DNA of 64,000 bases. It comes from Eupeodes corollae (lineage: Eukaryota; Arthropoda; Insecta; Diptera; Syrphidae). A program made the position numbers and the translations under genes. The stretch lies in assembly GCF_945859685.1 (NCBI RefSeq), contig NC_079148.1, positions 32,251,946 through 32,315,945 on the forward strand, given 5' to 3'. Each line of letters begins with the position of its first letter. Within the stretch, counting starts at the first letter, position 1. Under the pieces are notes generated by a model, which was not told where the DNA came from, searched no databases, and saw only the letters and a program-made list of their open reading frames with translations. Below are positions 23,266 through 35,892 of the stretch, in pieces.

Positions 23266-23679
23266 AATTAAAACACACACAAATAAAAAATCTTTAGAAT
23301 AGAGAAAAAGTTACATTTTCATTTAGTACTTATTTCATTTTTAAAAATTAAGAGTTTTATAAGCTTTACTGTTAGGAATATTTTCATTATGATTTTTATA
23401 TCGAGTTAAAGGTACATTGCATAGAGGGAAAACCTTTAAATGTCTGCTCAATTGCTTCATGGCTTAGTTTCGCCAGGCTTTGAGATTTGTGGCTTATTTA
23501 TTTTATTTAGCGCAATTTAAAAATGTCTTAGCGCCCAAAATAATTTTATTAAATTTGTGCAGTGGTACGGTTTGGGCAATAATAACAACTCTTTGGGCCT
23601 CAAAACTTTTTTGGGTTTTATGAAATTCTAAATAATAAAAAGCAATATGACCGCCCAATAAATTATAGCCAAAATATTA
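23266..23679. other. AT-rich stretch with GGGC/GCCC clusters
   Basis: GCGCCCAAAATAATTTTATT, GTTTGGGCAATAATAACAAC, CTTTGGGCCTC and ACCGCCCAATAAATT occur within 170 bp (23510-23680). Similar clusters return at 24640-24850, so this may be an older repeat split by H-elements. Confidence 0.4.
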
Positions 23680-24600
23680 AAAACAGGCTGGGATTCGACC
23701 CACACTGATAACTTCCCATCCCGTCTGCCTATTTGTCTTGCTTAGAAAAATTTCAGTTGAATTATTTTTAAAAAATTTGAAAATATTTTGAATATGATGA
23801 AATAGTTTGATTTCAAAATCTATTTTTGTTATAAGATTTTTAGTCGAAAACTAATTTTATTATCTAGTATTTGCTTAATATTTTTGTAGATTTTAATTTT
23901 TTATGAAAAAACTGACTGTTGGATATTTATAAAAAAAATTCACTGTGGGATAAAATTGGTTTTAATCCAATATTCTTAAATTTTGAATAGATATTTGAGT
24001 CCAAAGAAAATGTTTACCCTATATTTACGGAATATTGAAAACAATATTTCTTAAAAGATAAAATTAGTTGGAAGCCATAATCTTAAATTTTTAAAAAGAT
24101 ATTTAAGTCGAAAATCATTTTTTACCAACTTTTATTAATTTTTTTGTTTAGATTTTTATTTTTTGTAAAAAAAATTGTCACTTCGATTTTGCTCAACATT
24201 TTATCAGATACTAAAAACGTCATTCTTCATTACACAAAATTGTTTTGGAGATAAAATCATTTTTTGTTCGTAAAATTGTCTCTGTGACAAATATTTTTGT
24301 TTCAGTTTTTTTTTTTTGATTTATAAAAAACGTTAATTGGATTGGCGTTATTGGTTTCTGACATATTTAGGGTTAACTAACATTTTCAACTTTTCTTTAA
24401 ATAGCTTTGGTAAAAAAACAACAAACGCAATTTTTGTAGAGTCCTTAATACATCTTTCTGCATTAGTGTCCGTATACCAACATTTATTTGAAGTCGATAT
24501 CTCTACTGGTTCGTACATACACAGGCACGACCTTAAAACGTCGAGATATGTCAAAATTTTCAATTCGACAAATCGGAAAAATTGCGACAACTTCATAAAT
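23680..24600 (+). repeat. H-element copy
   Basis: 5' block AAACAGGCTGGGATTCGACC with CACTGATAACTTCCCATCCC, two to three tandem units, then TGGTTTCTGACATATTTAGG, CGAGATATGTCAAAATTTTC and a damaged end (GCGACAACTTCATAAAT) where the hairpin should be. Confidence 0.8.
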
Positions 24601-24940
24601 CCAAAAATGGTTCTATCGCCTTAAAGCTTTTTTCAGAAGAAAATGTCCCTATGCCCAAATTCAATGTCATATTGCGCAAATCGATTTTTAAAATTTCATA
24701 ACACCAAAATTGTTACTTGACATATCGCCCAAAAGGTGTCATGTGGGCGATGTCAACATTTGGGCATTCAGACAAAATGTTTCTTTATTTTGGGCACTAC
24801 GACATTTTAGTTCTAAATTTGATGGCCCAAACGCAACCATTGAACGAAAAAAAATGTCTATTCACCAAAGAACTCGAACGTCTGCAAACCCAATCACCCA
24901 CTCCCATGCTTGCATAACAAAAATTTTGTATTTATTTTAT
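24601..24940. other. Spacer between two inverted H-elements, GGGC-rich
   Basis: Contains CATATCGCCCAAAAGG, CATGTGGGCGATGTC, CATTTGGGCATTCAG and TTTTGGGCACTACGACATTT. The last is similar to GTTACGACATTGAAATTAG at about 26178-26196, just past the next H-element. It may be a separate dispersed family. Confidence 0.4.
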
Positions 24941-26165
24941 TAACTTCCAATAGGAAGTTATTGTAATGGATCCGATTTGTCAAATTGAAAATTTTGAGAT
25001 TTCTCGACGTTTCAAGGTCCCTAGAGTCGAAATAAAAGATTTTTAGAAAGATGTCTGTGCGTGCGTGTGTACGTAATTTCGTATGTCCTCGACGTCTGTG
25101 CGTGCGTGTGTACGTACGTTCGAATGTCCTCGACGTTTTTTTCGTCCTCCATAGCTCAAGAACCAGAAGAGATATCGATTTCAAATAAATTTTGTTATTC
25201 AGATAATAAGGCAGAAAGATGTAGGAAGGTGTTTTTTTTTAACATAGCAGTTTGAAAAAAGGTGAAAATTTTGGTTAACCCTAAATATCTTACGTACCAA
25301 AAACGCTAGAGACTTGAATTAAATTATATATAATATATTGAAACGTGATATTAAAGAAATATATTTTTTGAAAAAAATCCGTTTAACAGTTTTTTTTATA
25401 AATCAAAAAATCTGAAAAAAAATGTGTCACCTCCAAAATTTTACGACTAAAATATGATTTCATCTCCAAAACAATTTTGTGCTACGAAGAATAATGTTTT
25501 TGACATCTGATATAATTTTGAGAAAAATCGAATTGACAGGTTTTTTTACAAAAACTTAAAAACCGAAAAAAAATTAACAAAAGTTGGTAAAAAATGATTT
25601 TCGACTCAAATATATTTTTTAAAATTTGACATAAAAGCTTCTAACTAATTTTTACTTACAACAAATTTTTAACATAAGGACAAATTTTGAGAAAAATCGA
25701 ATACACAGTTTTTTTTACAAAAAATAAAAACCTAAAAATAATTTATAAAAGCTGGTAAAAATTGATTTTCGACTCAAATATCTTTTCAAAACTTTAAAAT
25801 ATTGGCTTCAAACTTATTTTATCGTATAAGAAATATTGTTTTCAACATTCGATAAAATTTTGAAAAAATCGAATTGACAGTTTTTTTTACAAAAAAATAA
25901 AAACCTAACAAAAATTTAACAAAAGTTGTAAAAATTTATTTTCGACTCCAATAGCTTATCAAAAATTAAAAATATTGGCTTCAAATTTATTTTATTTTAT
26001 AGAAAATATTGTTTTCGATATTCAGTATTTTTTATATAAAAACCCAACAATCAGTTTTTTCATAAAAAATAAAATCTACAAAAAAAAGTACGCAAATTTG
26101 GTAAAAATTGATACGACAGACGGAATGGGAAGTTATCAGTATGGGTCGCATCCTATCCTCTTTTT
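24941..26165 (-). repeat. H-element copy, reverse orientation, both ends present
   Basis: Begins with the terminal palindrome TAACTTCCAATAGGAAGTTA, then the conserved 3' block reversed (GATCCGATTTGTCAAATTGA, CTCGACGTTTCAAGG). A 41-bp direct duplication rich in GTGCGTGCGTGTGTACGT follows (25053-25093 and 25094-25134). Five reversed tandem units lead to GGGAAGTTATCAGTATGG and GTCGCATCCTATCC at the 5' end. Confidence 0.85.
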
Positions 26166-29100
26166 ATTATTAGTTTTTACGTTACGACATTGAAATTAGA
26201 TTTGGTAATATTCTTCATTTATTTGGCTTTTGTGAAGATTTCTTAGTACATTTTTTACGACGGCCGCGGCATTTAAATGTTTCATTCTTATGAATTGGGT
26301 TATACATATGTCGTTGGGTGATAAGACATTAAATACGATAGGAATCATAATCGTTGCCATGACCAAAATAAATGTCTCAAAGCCCAACCCCTGTGTCATA
26401 AAAATTAACTTCAAAATTAAGAATTCTTTTAAGCAAAATGACAACTAACAATTTGGGTGTTCTTTTATTTAAAAATTATTTGCCAGTTTGGCAATTTTTT
26501 TTTAACTTTTTGGGGTTTGTGACCAATTAATGACATTTTAGGATTGGGGCGTTATAGTTTTTGCTGAATAGAACTAACGCCTTAGATGATTTCGGTGGCT
26601 AAGTAATGTAACACAGCTTCACGTGAGATTTAAATGCCATCGAATTGCTAATGCATGAGTTTCTAAAGTGACCTTTGCTCGTTTGGCATATACTTTGGTA
26701 AGTGTTTTAAACACACATTTTCTATAATATAATTTTTTCGTTTGAGTTGCAAGATCTTGGTGTTTCTTGTTTTGTTCATTCCAAGTCACTATCGTCGCTA
26801 TCTCATATCATGTTTTTTTAAAACTAGGCAAGACCGCATAAACTTTATTCAATTTTAAGCAATTTACAAGAAACCTTAGACAAAAAACTAGAACATTCTT
26901 ATTTATTTACCAAGATCACTATAACCTTCCACCTTTATGTACAGAGATGAATGCTCACATAAACATATCTTGTTCCTAGCAGAAGAAAATCTTATTTCAT
27001 CCTTGATGTAGAATTTTGTATCAAAGAAATTCCCATCAAAACAGGAACAAAGCAAGTTATTTGCACAAAATTTCACCAATGCACATACATTTTTCTTTGT
27101 TTTAACTCATAATATTTATATTTTATATATAGCACCTACAGGATGTGATATACGTATAGTAGGTGTATTTAACTTACAAGATTTTGCCTCTTTCTTATAC
27201 CTAAGGAAGGTTATAACACTTAAGAGTTCTTGGTTATGTTCTTATGATTTCAATGAAAATGCTGTGTTTTCACTGGAACAAATATTTGAAAAGTGGAATG
27301 GAGCCAAAACCAAAAAAGGGAAAGGAAAATTAAATTATAGCATCAGAACATTTGTGGTATTATAACAGAGAAAGAATACTAACTTTTATAACTTCGAGAA
27401 GGATATTATATATAAGCTTCCTTCATGAAACTCATACAAAACAGGTATCAAGTGTCTTAGGAACATATATTCCCAATTACGAAACGATGCTTTTATCATG
27501 TTCCATATAACGAATAAGAGTTTGTATTCAAGAATTCAAGACCCATTGAGAAGTTGTATTAATGAATAGTTTGGAGTATTAATGTACAGCAATGAGAGTA
27601 TTTTATCAATACAAATTTCTCCAGAACTCGTTTTGAGCAGAGGATTAGCAAACATGTGCGTTGCCACTTTGTTTTTTTTTGCTTTAGTATGTATGTAATT
27701 CGATAGGTACAGTGAAAACCACAGCTGATGGGGACTTTTTTGAGGAATCGAACAAATAATTCTTCCCAGTTATTAGAATAAGTAGATAATTCCTTTCAAA
27801 TTCTAAGAAATTAATATGAAATCATTTTAGGAAGATTACTAAGGAAGGTAATCTTCCTACTCCACAGAAATATACATATTCAAAATTCTACTTTTCTTTT
27901 AACATTTTATGTTTGAAAGAATTGTTCATCCAAATATTTTTGGGATTTTCTTCTTAATATTTAATTTGTGTGATTGTCTTATTTTTTTTTTTAATATTGC
28001 TTTTGGTTTTATATTTTTATTACTTATAACGAAAAAAGAGAAAAAATATTAAGAACCTTTAATTCCTTTCAATTTTTACTTAATATCTTTTTCGGAATTC
28101 CTCGACGGAAACTGTCTTTATGATACAAATTCCTGATTTAATTAAAATTATTAAGTAAGGAATAATCCTCTTGAATTTTTTTTTATTTCTTAAAAATTAA
28201 AATAACAGATAATGTTTAAGTAGTGAAGCACCCATCCTATGTTTGTATTGTAAACAAGGGTGCTCGTTTTTGCTACTGTTAGTTTTGTTAGTGGAAATTT
28301 TTTGGAAATGTCAAAAGAAAATCATGTGCTTTATTTTTATAGCCCAGCGAAATTATAATATACGTATGAAGTATCATTTCGTTCATTCAAGGAATTTTCT
28401 TAAAAGTGAACGCTGTATAAAAGCATCCATTTTGACTTATTCTTATAATTACTAAAGAAAAAATGTTAAACATAACTTGTTAGGAAATTCAGGTTCAGGG
28501 TTGAAATTTTTCGAGAATGTAATGATGTAAAATGTAACTCAGAAATCAGTTAACCAGAAACATGACGTAAATATTATTTTTAATTTTTCTTATAGTAATT
28601 AAGTCTTGTAGTTTTATATAAATAAGTATTAAAGTTGTCTGAATTTTAAATGTTATCATTTGTTTTTTGTCTGTATTATTTTTAAATAATTTTTGTTGGT
28701 ACTTAAATATTTTCCAAATTTTAAAAACCCTTTTTAATACAAAATAAATATAATATGGTATAAATAATATATTTTTAACTTTGAAAAAATTCCGAAAAAC
28801 CTACATTTTGGTTGAGAATTTAAACTGCATGTCTTTAACGCTTTTTTAAAAATATCCTAAATTTGACGTCAAGTAATTAAGGCGCTAAAAGTAATAAAGT
28901 AAATTTTCTTAGGGTTAAATTTGTTTTGGGTTATGTTCGAAAAAAATATTTTCTTTTTTATAACACAAAGTTTAACGTATAAAAATCGAAAATTACAACA
29001 TCTTGAAAAAATTATGTTGTTTTTAACACACGAAATATTATGACTGGAAATCGCATTATGGAACAACATATATATCTTAACTTTTACGAAAGTGTAATCA

Positions 29101-29270
29101 CTTAACTATATGTCTTGCAGTAGGGAATAATAAAATCAATATGGGTTATGTTGACCAATCCAGCCTCCTAGACAAAAACAGACAAGGATACGAGGACAGC
29201 CTTTGGAATCAATGCGTAGTAGTAAGCCATATCATGAAGGTTTCATGAAATAAAACCAAAGAGAAAAAAG
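26166..29270. other. Long stretch without recognised genes
   Basis: Unique-looking AT-rich DNA. An 82-codon minus-strand frame at 26196-26444 has no known motif. Around 26820-27600 the base composition is less extreme but no coding block emerges. Confidence 0.35.
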
Positions 29271-30390
29271 AGGTTCGGATGCGACCCACACTGATAACTT
29301 CCCAGTTTGTAGGTTTTAGTGTTGTATTAAAAAAGTTGTTAGTTGAATTATTCTTCAACATTTTAAAATTACCAACAACATTTTTCATATAAAGAAATAG
29401 TTTAGTTTGAAAATCTAGTTTTGTTAAATAGATTTTTAGTCGAAAACAAATTTTTACCAATTTAGGTGGCATTTCTTAAATTTTTACAAATTGGATGAAT
29501 GAAATTAATTTGAAAGATATCAAGAACCCAACATCAATTTTTTATTTATTTATGAAAAAACGGACTGTTGGATTTTTATAAAAAAACTACTGAATATCGA
29601 AAACAATATTTTCTGTGAAATAAAAAAGTTTGAAGAGAATGTTTTTAATTTTTAAAAAGCTATTTGAGTCGAAAGTAAATTTTTACCATTCTTAAGTATT
29701 GGTTTTTTGTTAGGTTTTTATTTTTTGTAAAAAAAACTGTCAATTCGATTTTTCAAAATTGTTCTGAATAATCAAAAAACAATATTTCTTATAAGTTAAA
29801 ATTAGTTGGAAGACATAATCTCAAGTTTTTGGACAGATATTTGAGTCGAAATTCAATTTTTAATAACTTTGAGATGTTAGAAACGTTATTATTCGTTGCT
29901 CAAAATTGGTTTGGAGATAAAATCATTTTTTATTCGTAAAATTTTCGAGTTTTCAGTTTTTTTGTTTATTAAAAAACCGATAATTGGATTTTTTTTTCAG
30001 AAATATATTTGTTTGGTGTCACGTTACAATACATAATATAAAATTTTATTCAAGTCTCTAGCATCATTTATTGGTAAGATATTTAGGGTTAGCTAAAATG
30101 TTCACCGTCTTTCAAACTGCAGTATTAAAAAAACCAACCACGCAATATTCTTGAGAGCCCTTTCTGCATCTGTCTACTTATTATATGTGTAACAACATTT
30201 ATTTGATGTCGATATCTCTTCTGGTTCTTGAGCTATGGACTACGAAAAAAACGTCGCGAACGTATGGACGCCCAGACATCTCTCTAAAAATCTTTTATTT
30301 CGACTCTTGGGATCTTGAAACGTCGAAAAATGTCAAAATTTTCAATTTTACAAATCGGACCCATTTCAATAACTTCCTATGGGAAGTTAA
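29271..30390 (+). repeat. H-element copy, both ends present
   Basis: Starts AAAAAAGAGGTTCGGATGCG ACCCACACTGATAACTTCCC and ends CAATAACTTCCTATGGGAAG TT. Units between show AATTTTTACCAATT and AAAAAACTGTCAATTCG motifs. The right flank TCTTCTGGTTCTTGAGCTAT and GTCGAAAAATGTCAAAATTT are typical of the 3' block. Confidence 0.85.
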
Positions 30391-30522
30391 TAAAGAATAT
30401 TTTTAGTTGGTAGTTTCTCTAACAAACGTGAATTTGAACAAAAATAGTTCGAGAAATATTAGTAACTTGACCTAATGTGTTGTTTTGTAGCCCACCGAAT
30501 TATTTTTGTTTAAAGTAAAAGA

Positions 30523-31005
30523 GGCTGAGATGCGATCCACTTTTCTCAATCCTTATTGTTTAACATACTTGGGAAGTAAACCATTTTCCTTTTTTTTAAA
30601 GTTGGCATTTGGATTTTTCTAAAAAAGTTAACAACAATATTTCGCATGTGATAAAATAAGATTAATTTAAGTACCTGATTTTGTTTCCAGTCGGTATCGT
30701 TCGATAATCTAATCGAAAACCAATTGTTACCAACTCTTAGTAGAATTTTTGAAGGTTGATGCTAATTGATTTTATCTAATGAATGAAATAATTTTGAAGT
30801 CAAATCCTTAATTTATTCTATTTCGGCTGACGTCTTTTAAGCCATGCTCGTTTTAATTTATTCTCGAGACATTCAAGTTTTTTTTACAATTTTGTGTAGT
30901 ATTTTTTGCATGAAAATAGTGTCATTTGCATTTTTTTGTTAATTATACCAAATGTTATTGGTTCGATAAATATTTAGAGTCAACAAAATTTGTGCCTTTT
31001 TTACT
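30523..31005 (+). repeat. Diverged, short H-element relative
   Basis: 5' block recognisable (AAAAGAGGCTGAGATGCGAT CC). Later GGTTCGATAAATATTTAGAG appears where intact copies have GGTTCGTAAGATATTTAGGG. Tandem units are hardly visible and the hairpin end is absent. Confidence 0.6.
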
Positions 31006-31489
31006 TACTTACGACACATAGGAACAAGTTTTGTATTCGTGAAAAATTTTGAACTCGAAATTTTAATTAAACATGATATTACGATAGTAGAGAATTAACC
31101 AAAAGTGGGTCCCCCCATTCCGTCCGTCTGTCTGCAGATCAAACCATTCTGTCGATTGACTTCAAATTTAGAAATTAAAGTATTAAGCCGATTCGTGTAA
31201 GGCTTTTCTTTCATTTCTTTTTAAGAGTAAAATGACAATAATCCCCATACAACTTTTTTGGTCAAAAATTCATTAGTTCAATTTTTTTTAATATAAAAAC
31301 AATCTTTTTGTTTTGCTCCCGAAAGGTAGCCCCTACAGAACCGTTATTTCGTTCGCTTTTATTTATTTTAACTTTTTAAAAAAACAATATTTCTTTTTTT
31401 GGAATTCGATATCTTGAAAATGTATCTTAGTTTTTTTACGAATACCAAATGTAAAACGTTATAAAAAAATTTAAAATAACTACGTACTA
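31006..31489 (+). repeat. B-repeat, near full length
   Basis: Runs from TTACGACACATAGGAACAAG through GAACTCGAAATTTTAATTAA, GATAGTAGAGAATTAACC, TCCGTCCGTCTGTCTG and TTCAAATTTAGAAATTAAAG to TTCGATATCTTG and ACTACGTACTAAAAA, abutting the next H-element. About 480 bp, useful as the reference copy. Confidence 0.75.
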
Positions 31490-33171
31490 AAAAAGAGGCG
31501 GGGATGCGACCCACACTGATAACTTAACATCCCGTCTGTCGATTTGACTTGCTTTAAAGTTTGTCTATATGTACTCGTATCGATTTTTACCAAATTAGCG
31601 TACCATTTCTTGTATATTTTTTTTTTTATGAAAAAACGGACTGTTGGATTTTGAGTCGAAAGTAAATTTTTACCAAGTTTTAGTATAGTTTTTTTTAGAG
31701 TTTTATTTTTTGTAAAAAAAACCGTCAATTTGATTTTCTTCAAAATTCTATCGAATGTTGAAAACAATATTTCTTATAAGATAAACTTAGTTTGAAGCCA
31801 ATATTTTATAGTTTTGAAAAGATATTTGAGTCGAAAATCAATTTTTACAAACTTTTTTTAAATTTTTTTTAGGTATTTAATTTTTTGTACAAAAACTGTC
31901 AATTCGATTTTTTTCAAAATTTTACTAAATGTTAACAACAAATTGTTTTGAAAGATAAAAGTAGTTAAAAGCCAATATCTACAATTTTTGAAAAGATATT
32001 TGAGTCGAAAATCAATTTTTACGAACTTTTATAAATTTTTTCTTAAGGTTTTTATTTTTTGTAAAAAAACTGTCAATTCGATTTTTCTCAACATCTTTCA
32101 GAATGCTTAAAACAATATTTCTTATAAGATAAAATAAGTTTGAAGTCTAACTTATAAGTTTTTGAAAAGATATTTGAATCCATATTCAATTTTTACCAAC
32201 TTTTGTTAATTTTTGTTCGGTTTTTAATTTTTTATAAAAAAAACTGTCAATTCGATTTTATTCAAAACTTTACGGAATGTTGACAACAATAGTTTTTGAA
32301 AGATAAAAGTAAATTTAAGCCAATATCTCAAAGTTTTGAAAAGATATTTGAGTCGAAAATCAATTTTTACCAACTTTTATTAATTTTTTTTTAGGTTTTT
32401 ATTTTTTGTAAAAAAAACTGTCAATTCGATTTTCTTCAAAATTTTACTGAATGTTGAAATTAATATTTCTTATAAGATAAAATAAGTTTGAAGCCTAAAT
32501 TTTAAGTTTTTGAAAAGATATTTGAATCGATATTTAATTTTTACGAACTTTAAGTAATGTTTTTTTTAGATTTTTATTTTTTATAAAAAAAACTGTCAAT
32601 TCGATTTTTCTCAAAACTTTATCAGATTTCAAAAACATTATTCTCCGTTGCTCAAAATTGTTTTGGAGATGAAATCATATGTTAGTCGTTAAATTTAGGA
32701 GGTGACAAATTTTTTTTGATTTAGAAAAAAAACCGTCGGATAGATTTTTTTCAAAAAATATATTTCTTTGAGATCACGTTACAGTTTATTATATAAAATT
32801 AAATTCAAGTCTCTAGCGTTTTTGGTTCGTAAGATATTTAGGGTTAACCAAAATTTTCACCTTTTTTTTTAAACTGCTAAGGTAAAAAAACCACACACGC
32901 AATTTTCTTGAGAGCCCTTTCTGCATCTTTCTGCCTTATTATCTGTATAACAAAATTTGTTTGAAGTCGATATCTCTTCTGGTTCTTGAGCTATGGAGTA
33001 CGAAAAAAACGTCGCGAACGTACGGACGTACGAACGTACGTACACACGCACGCACAGACATCTTTCTAAAAATCGTTTATTTCGACTCTAGCTACCTTGA
33101 AACGTCGAGAAATGTCAAAATTTTCAATTTGACAAATCGGACCCATTACAATAACTTCCTATGGGAAGTTA
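31490..33171 (+). repeat. H-element reference copy, longest and best preserved
   Basis: 5' block AAAAAGAGGCGGGGATGCGA with CACTGATAACTT; tandem units start (TTGAGTCGAAA-type) at about 31651, 31826, 32000, 32174, 32348 and 32522, a period of 174-175 bp. Each unit holds TTTTTACCAACTTTT, TTTTTGTAAAAAAAACTGTC, AATTCGATTTT and AACAATATTTCTTATAAGAT. The 3' block has TCAAGTCTCTAGCGTTTTTG, TGAGAGCCCTTTCTGCATC, an ACGTACGTACACACGCACGC run and CGAGAAATGTCAAAATTTTC. It ends with the palindrome TAACTTCCTATGGGAAGTTA (33152-33171). The right arm of this hairpin is the inverse of TAACTTCCCAT in the 5' block of other copies. No protein is encoded. Confidence 0.9.
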
Positions 33172-33540
33172 AAAAGTCAAACTCGAGATAGTAGAGAAGT
33201 TGAAAAAAGTTGGCCCCCGATTCAGTACGTCTGTCTGTCTGTCTGGCCTCAGCCCTACAGCCCAAACCATTGGATGAATTAAGTTCAAACTTTGAAATTA
33301 TAGTTTACAGCAAATTTGCGTTAGTCGTTAAAATACCAGGAGTCCCCATAAAATTTTGTTGGTCTAAAATCGAAATAGCTGGAATATGTATTAAAAGCTA
33401 GTAAGCAATTTCCAGAAGTTTATTAGCTCTTCCAACTTTCAAATCCTTTGCTGAAACATTAATTCCTTTTTATTAAAAACGGCGCTTCTGAACCGTGACA
33501 GTGTACTTCAAAAATAACAAAAAACACCTAAATATGTAAA
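33172..33540 (+). repeat. B-repeat, partial
   Basis: AAACTCGAGATAGTAGAGAA, TACGTCTGTCTGTCTGTCTG, CCTACAGCCCAAACCATTGG, AAGTTCAAACTTTGAAATTA. The start of the family is missing. Confidence 0.75.
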
Positions 33541-34620
33541 ACAAATCCATTTTTTGAAATTTCAAAAACTCTGAAGAAATAGGATTTAGAAATTTTGTGG
33601 TTTTAATTTCAGTTAAATGTAAAGACACAGTCAGATGCTTAAATCGTTTATAATATTGCGCAATGGCACGTGTTCTATTCTGTCGTGATTTATATTAAAC
33701 TTTTAAAATTCAATTAAAACTTTATATTTATGGATGATGATCATAAAATAAACATCCTGGATCCTCCAGCACACATATGCTATGCGTGCGTATAATAAAT
33801 TAACGATTCCTCCTTTTTATATGTGACTTATGTATGCTTTGTTGTAAATATAATTTAACATTTTATTATCACGTTTGGCAATTATGTTAACATCATTTTT
33901 ATGATATGTAGCCATAATATATTTTCCTTTCCCTACATCGCCATCGCCTGTAATCTCATCCGACGTCTAAACATAATATTTACCCCATACCAATGATGTT
34001 GAGAATGGACATAATTTTGTACTGTACCATAATTTACCATCCAGTAAGTTGAAAAAGGAAGAAGAAGATGAAGCCCGAATCAATTTGTGAATGTTAAGTT
34101 GACTTGTCTTAAGTTTTACTGCAACCTTTCCGATATGATGTTCAGAAGCATTATATTGCCTCAATATAATAACATGTGTGGCACTTTCCTTCATAAATGG
34201 CACACTTAGGAATATACTGGATGATGTTAGACATCCTATACTCCTTCTATCTGTCTTGGGGATTTTTTTTTGTAAGCAGTATACTATATTCTACCGGCAG
34301 GCCGGCATGGCATGGTATTGACATTTAATGGCCGGTTTGAAGCTCGAGAATCTAATAATTGCCATCCATAAAATAATAATCCTCACATGAGAGTGAGGAA
34401 AATTGTGTGGAAATATACCTTCTCAACCCACTTTTAGTGATGCTTAAGTAAATATCATATTTATGGGCCACCAGTATGGTGACGTATAACAAATTAAGTC
34501 GAGAGTTGGATGGGCACTGGAGGTCATCTGCAATAAAATCTGATGGAGTTACATAAGTTGATTAATTCTTTATTCGACTTTTTCTTCTGAATGAAGGATC
34601 CTATGTAAATTCTTTGAATG
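33541..34620. other. Unique-looking stretch
   Basis: No repeat or gene could be recognised. A 78-codon minus-strand frame (33967-34203) has no motif. Confidence 0.3.
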
Positions 34621-34624
34621 AAGC

Positions 34625-34722
34625 AGTGCCCGTGGAAAAAATGGACTTCAACCCAGACCCCTGGCACGATTCTACGGGCCATCATTACCAGGTACCAGGT
34701 GTAGTCAAATAAAAATATTCCT
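34625..34722 (-). repeat. tRNA-derived SINE, head only
   Basis: On the minus strand: GGTAATGATGGCCCGTAGAA (A-box region), GTGCCAGGGGTCTGGGTTGA (B-box region near GGGTTGAAGTCC) and CACGGGCACTGCTTC. Tail absent. Confidence 0.65.
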
Positions 34723-35892
34723 GGAAATAACTTAATGGATTATAATTAATTCCTTCAGGCTCTTAATTACCAAAATTAAGTAGTTCAATTTAAATACATA
34801 CAAAATAACTGACAAATGGAATTCAACTTAGGAGAAGGACATATACCGTCTACGCAACGCCCTCAGAATAATTTGAGAGGAACACTTCTTCTGCATTCAA
34901 CCCTCCTCCCAATTGACGACTGCGGTCTTGAAAACATTGTTGACACAGAAAAGAGTAAAGAGGACTCTACAATCGATTGATTGATATTGTGTAGATGGAA
35001 AATCTATTATTCATGAAGCACTTTTCCAGCCTTCCAATTCAAAAGTTTTTTTTTGTTGTTGTAAGTTTTTCTTGTTTTTAAGTGAGAAAGTTGGGTTTTC
35101 ATTCATTCGTATGATGATGGTGACGTTGACGATGTTTCCCTCCTCAATAAAAAAAAAACTAATTGACGATTGATATCAAAATGATGATGATGATGGTTAG
35201 AAGGTTCTGTTTTGATATTCTGTTTGTTTTTCTCGTTGTTGGTTGTCGGTTGGTGATGTTTGCTTTTGTCGATGATGAGCAAATTTGCTGAAATTGACAA
35301 CAATATAATATTTACACGAAGTCAATGAACCAAACAAATCGAAATCATATTTCAAGTAAACAAGGTGCGGTGAACAATAATAAATTTATATCTTTACCGG
35401 AAGGAAGATTGTGAAGAGAAGAAAATATCCTTAAGAAGAATCTTTTCTGACATATTATTTATTAATAAGGATCGATATAAACATTGCTTTCTTTTCTTGC
35501 GAAAACTTTTTGAGTATTTTTCGCTTTGAGTAAAAACCAAAGATTATGATTGTTCTTGACGGTTAGAAGCTAATAGCTGGCGGATAAAGTGTTTTTTTTT
35601 TTTTTTAAGAAGAAAATCAATTCATCTTTGTCATAACACAAGATGATAGGAATGGTGTCAGGATAGGATGGGATATAAATACAAAATGAATTAATTAATA
35701 AACTGTTGATTTATAGAAACAAAATATGAATTTTATATTGACCAATTATTTTGATTTATTTCAGCATAACCTAATCATGTTTACTTAGACAGAGAAAGAA
35801 ACTTTTTAGATCTTGATGGTACCAACCATAAAGTTCCTTATTTTAAAATACGGTGTAATTTGAAATTGTTTATTAAATTAAAATTATGTGGC
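34723..35892. other. Unique-looking stretch with short simple repeats
   Basis: Contains GATGATGATGATGG (about 35180-35195) and a long T run (about 35591-35607). No gene found. Confidence 0.3.

Noticed and set aside
24337..24624. 95-codon ORF and overlapping frames in the H-element 3' block
   Set aside because: The same frames recur in other copies with different stops; they follow the repeat's base composition rather than a conserved protein.
25061..25255. Open frames with alternating Val/Cys/Arg from the GTGCGTGC run
   Set aside because: Product of the simple-sequence tract in the H-element, not a coding signal.
31490..33171. CRISPR-like array, because of regular repeats
   Set aside because: Units are 174 bp without unique spacers, in a eukaryotic repeat with a defined 5' block and 3' hairpin.
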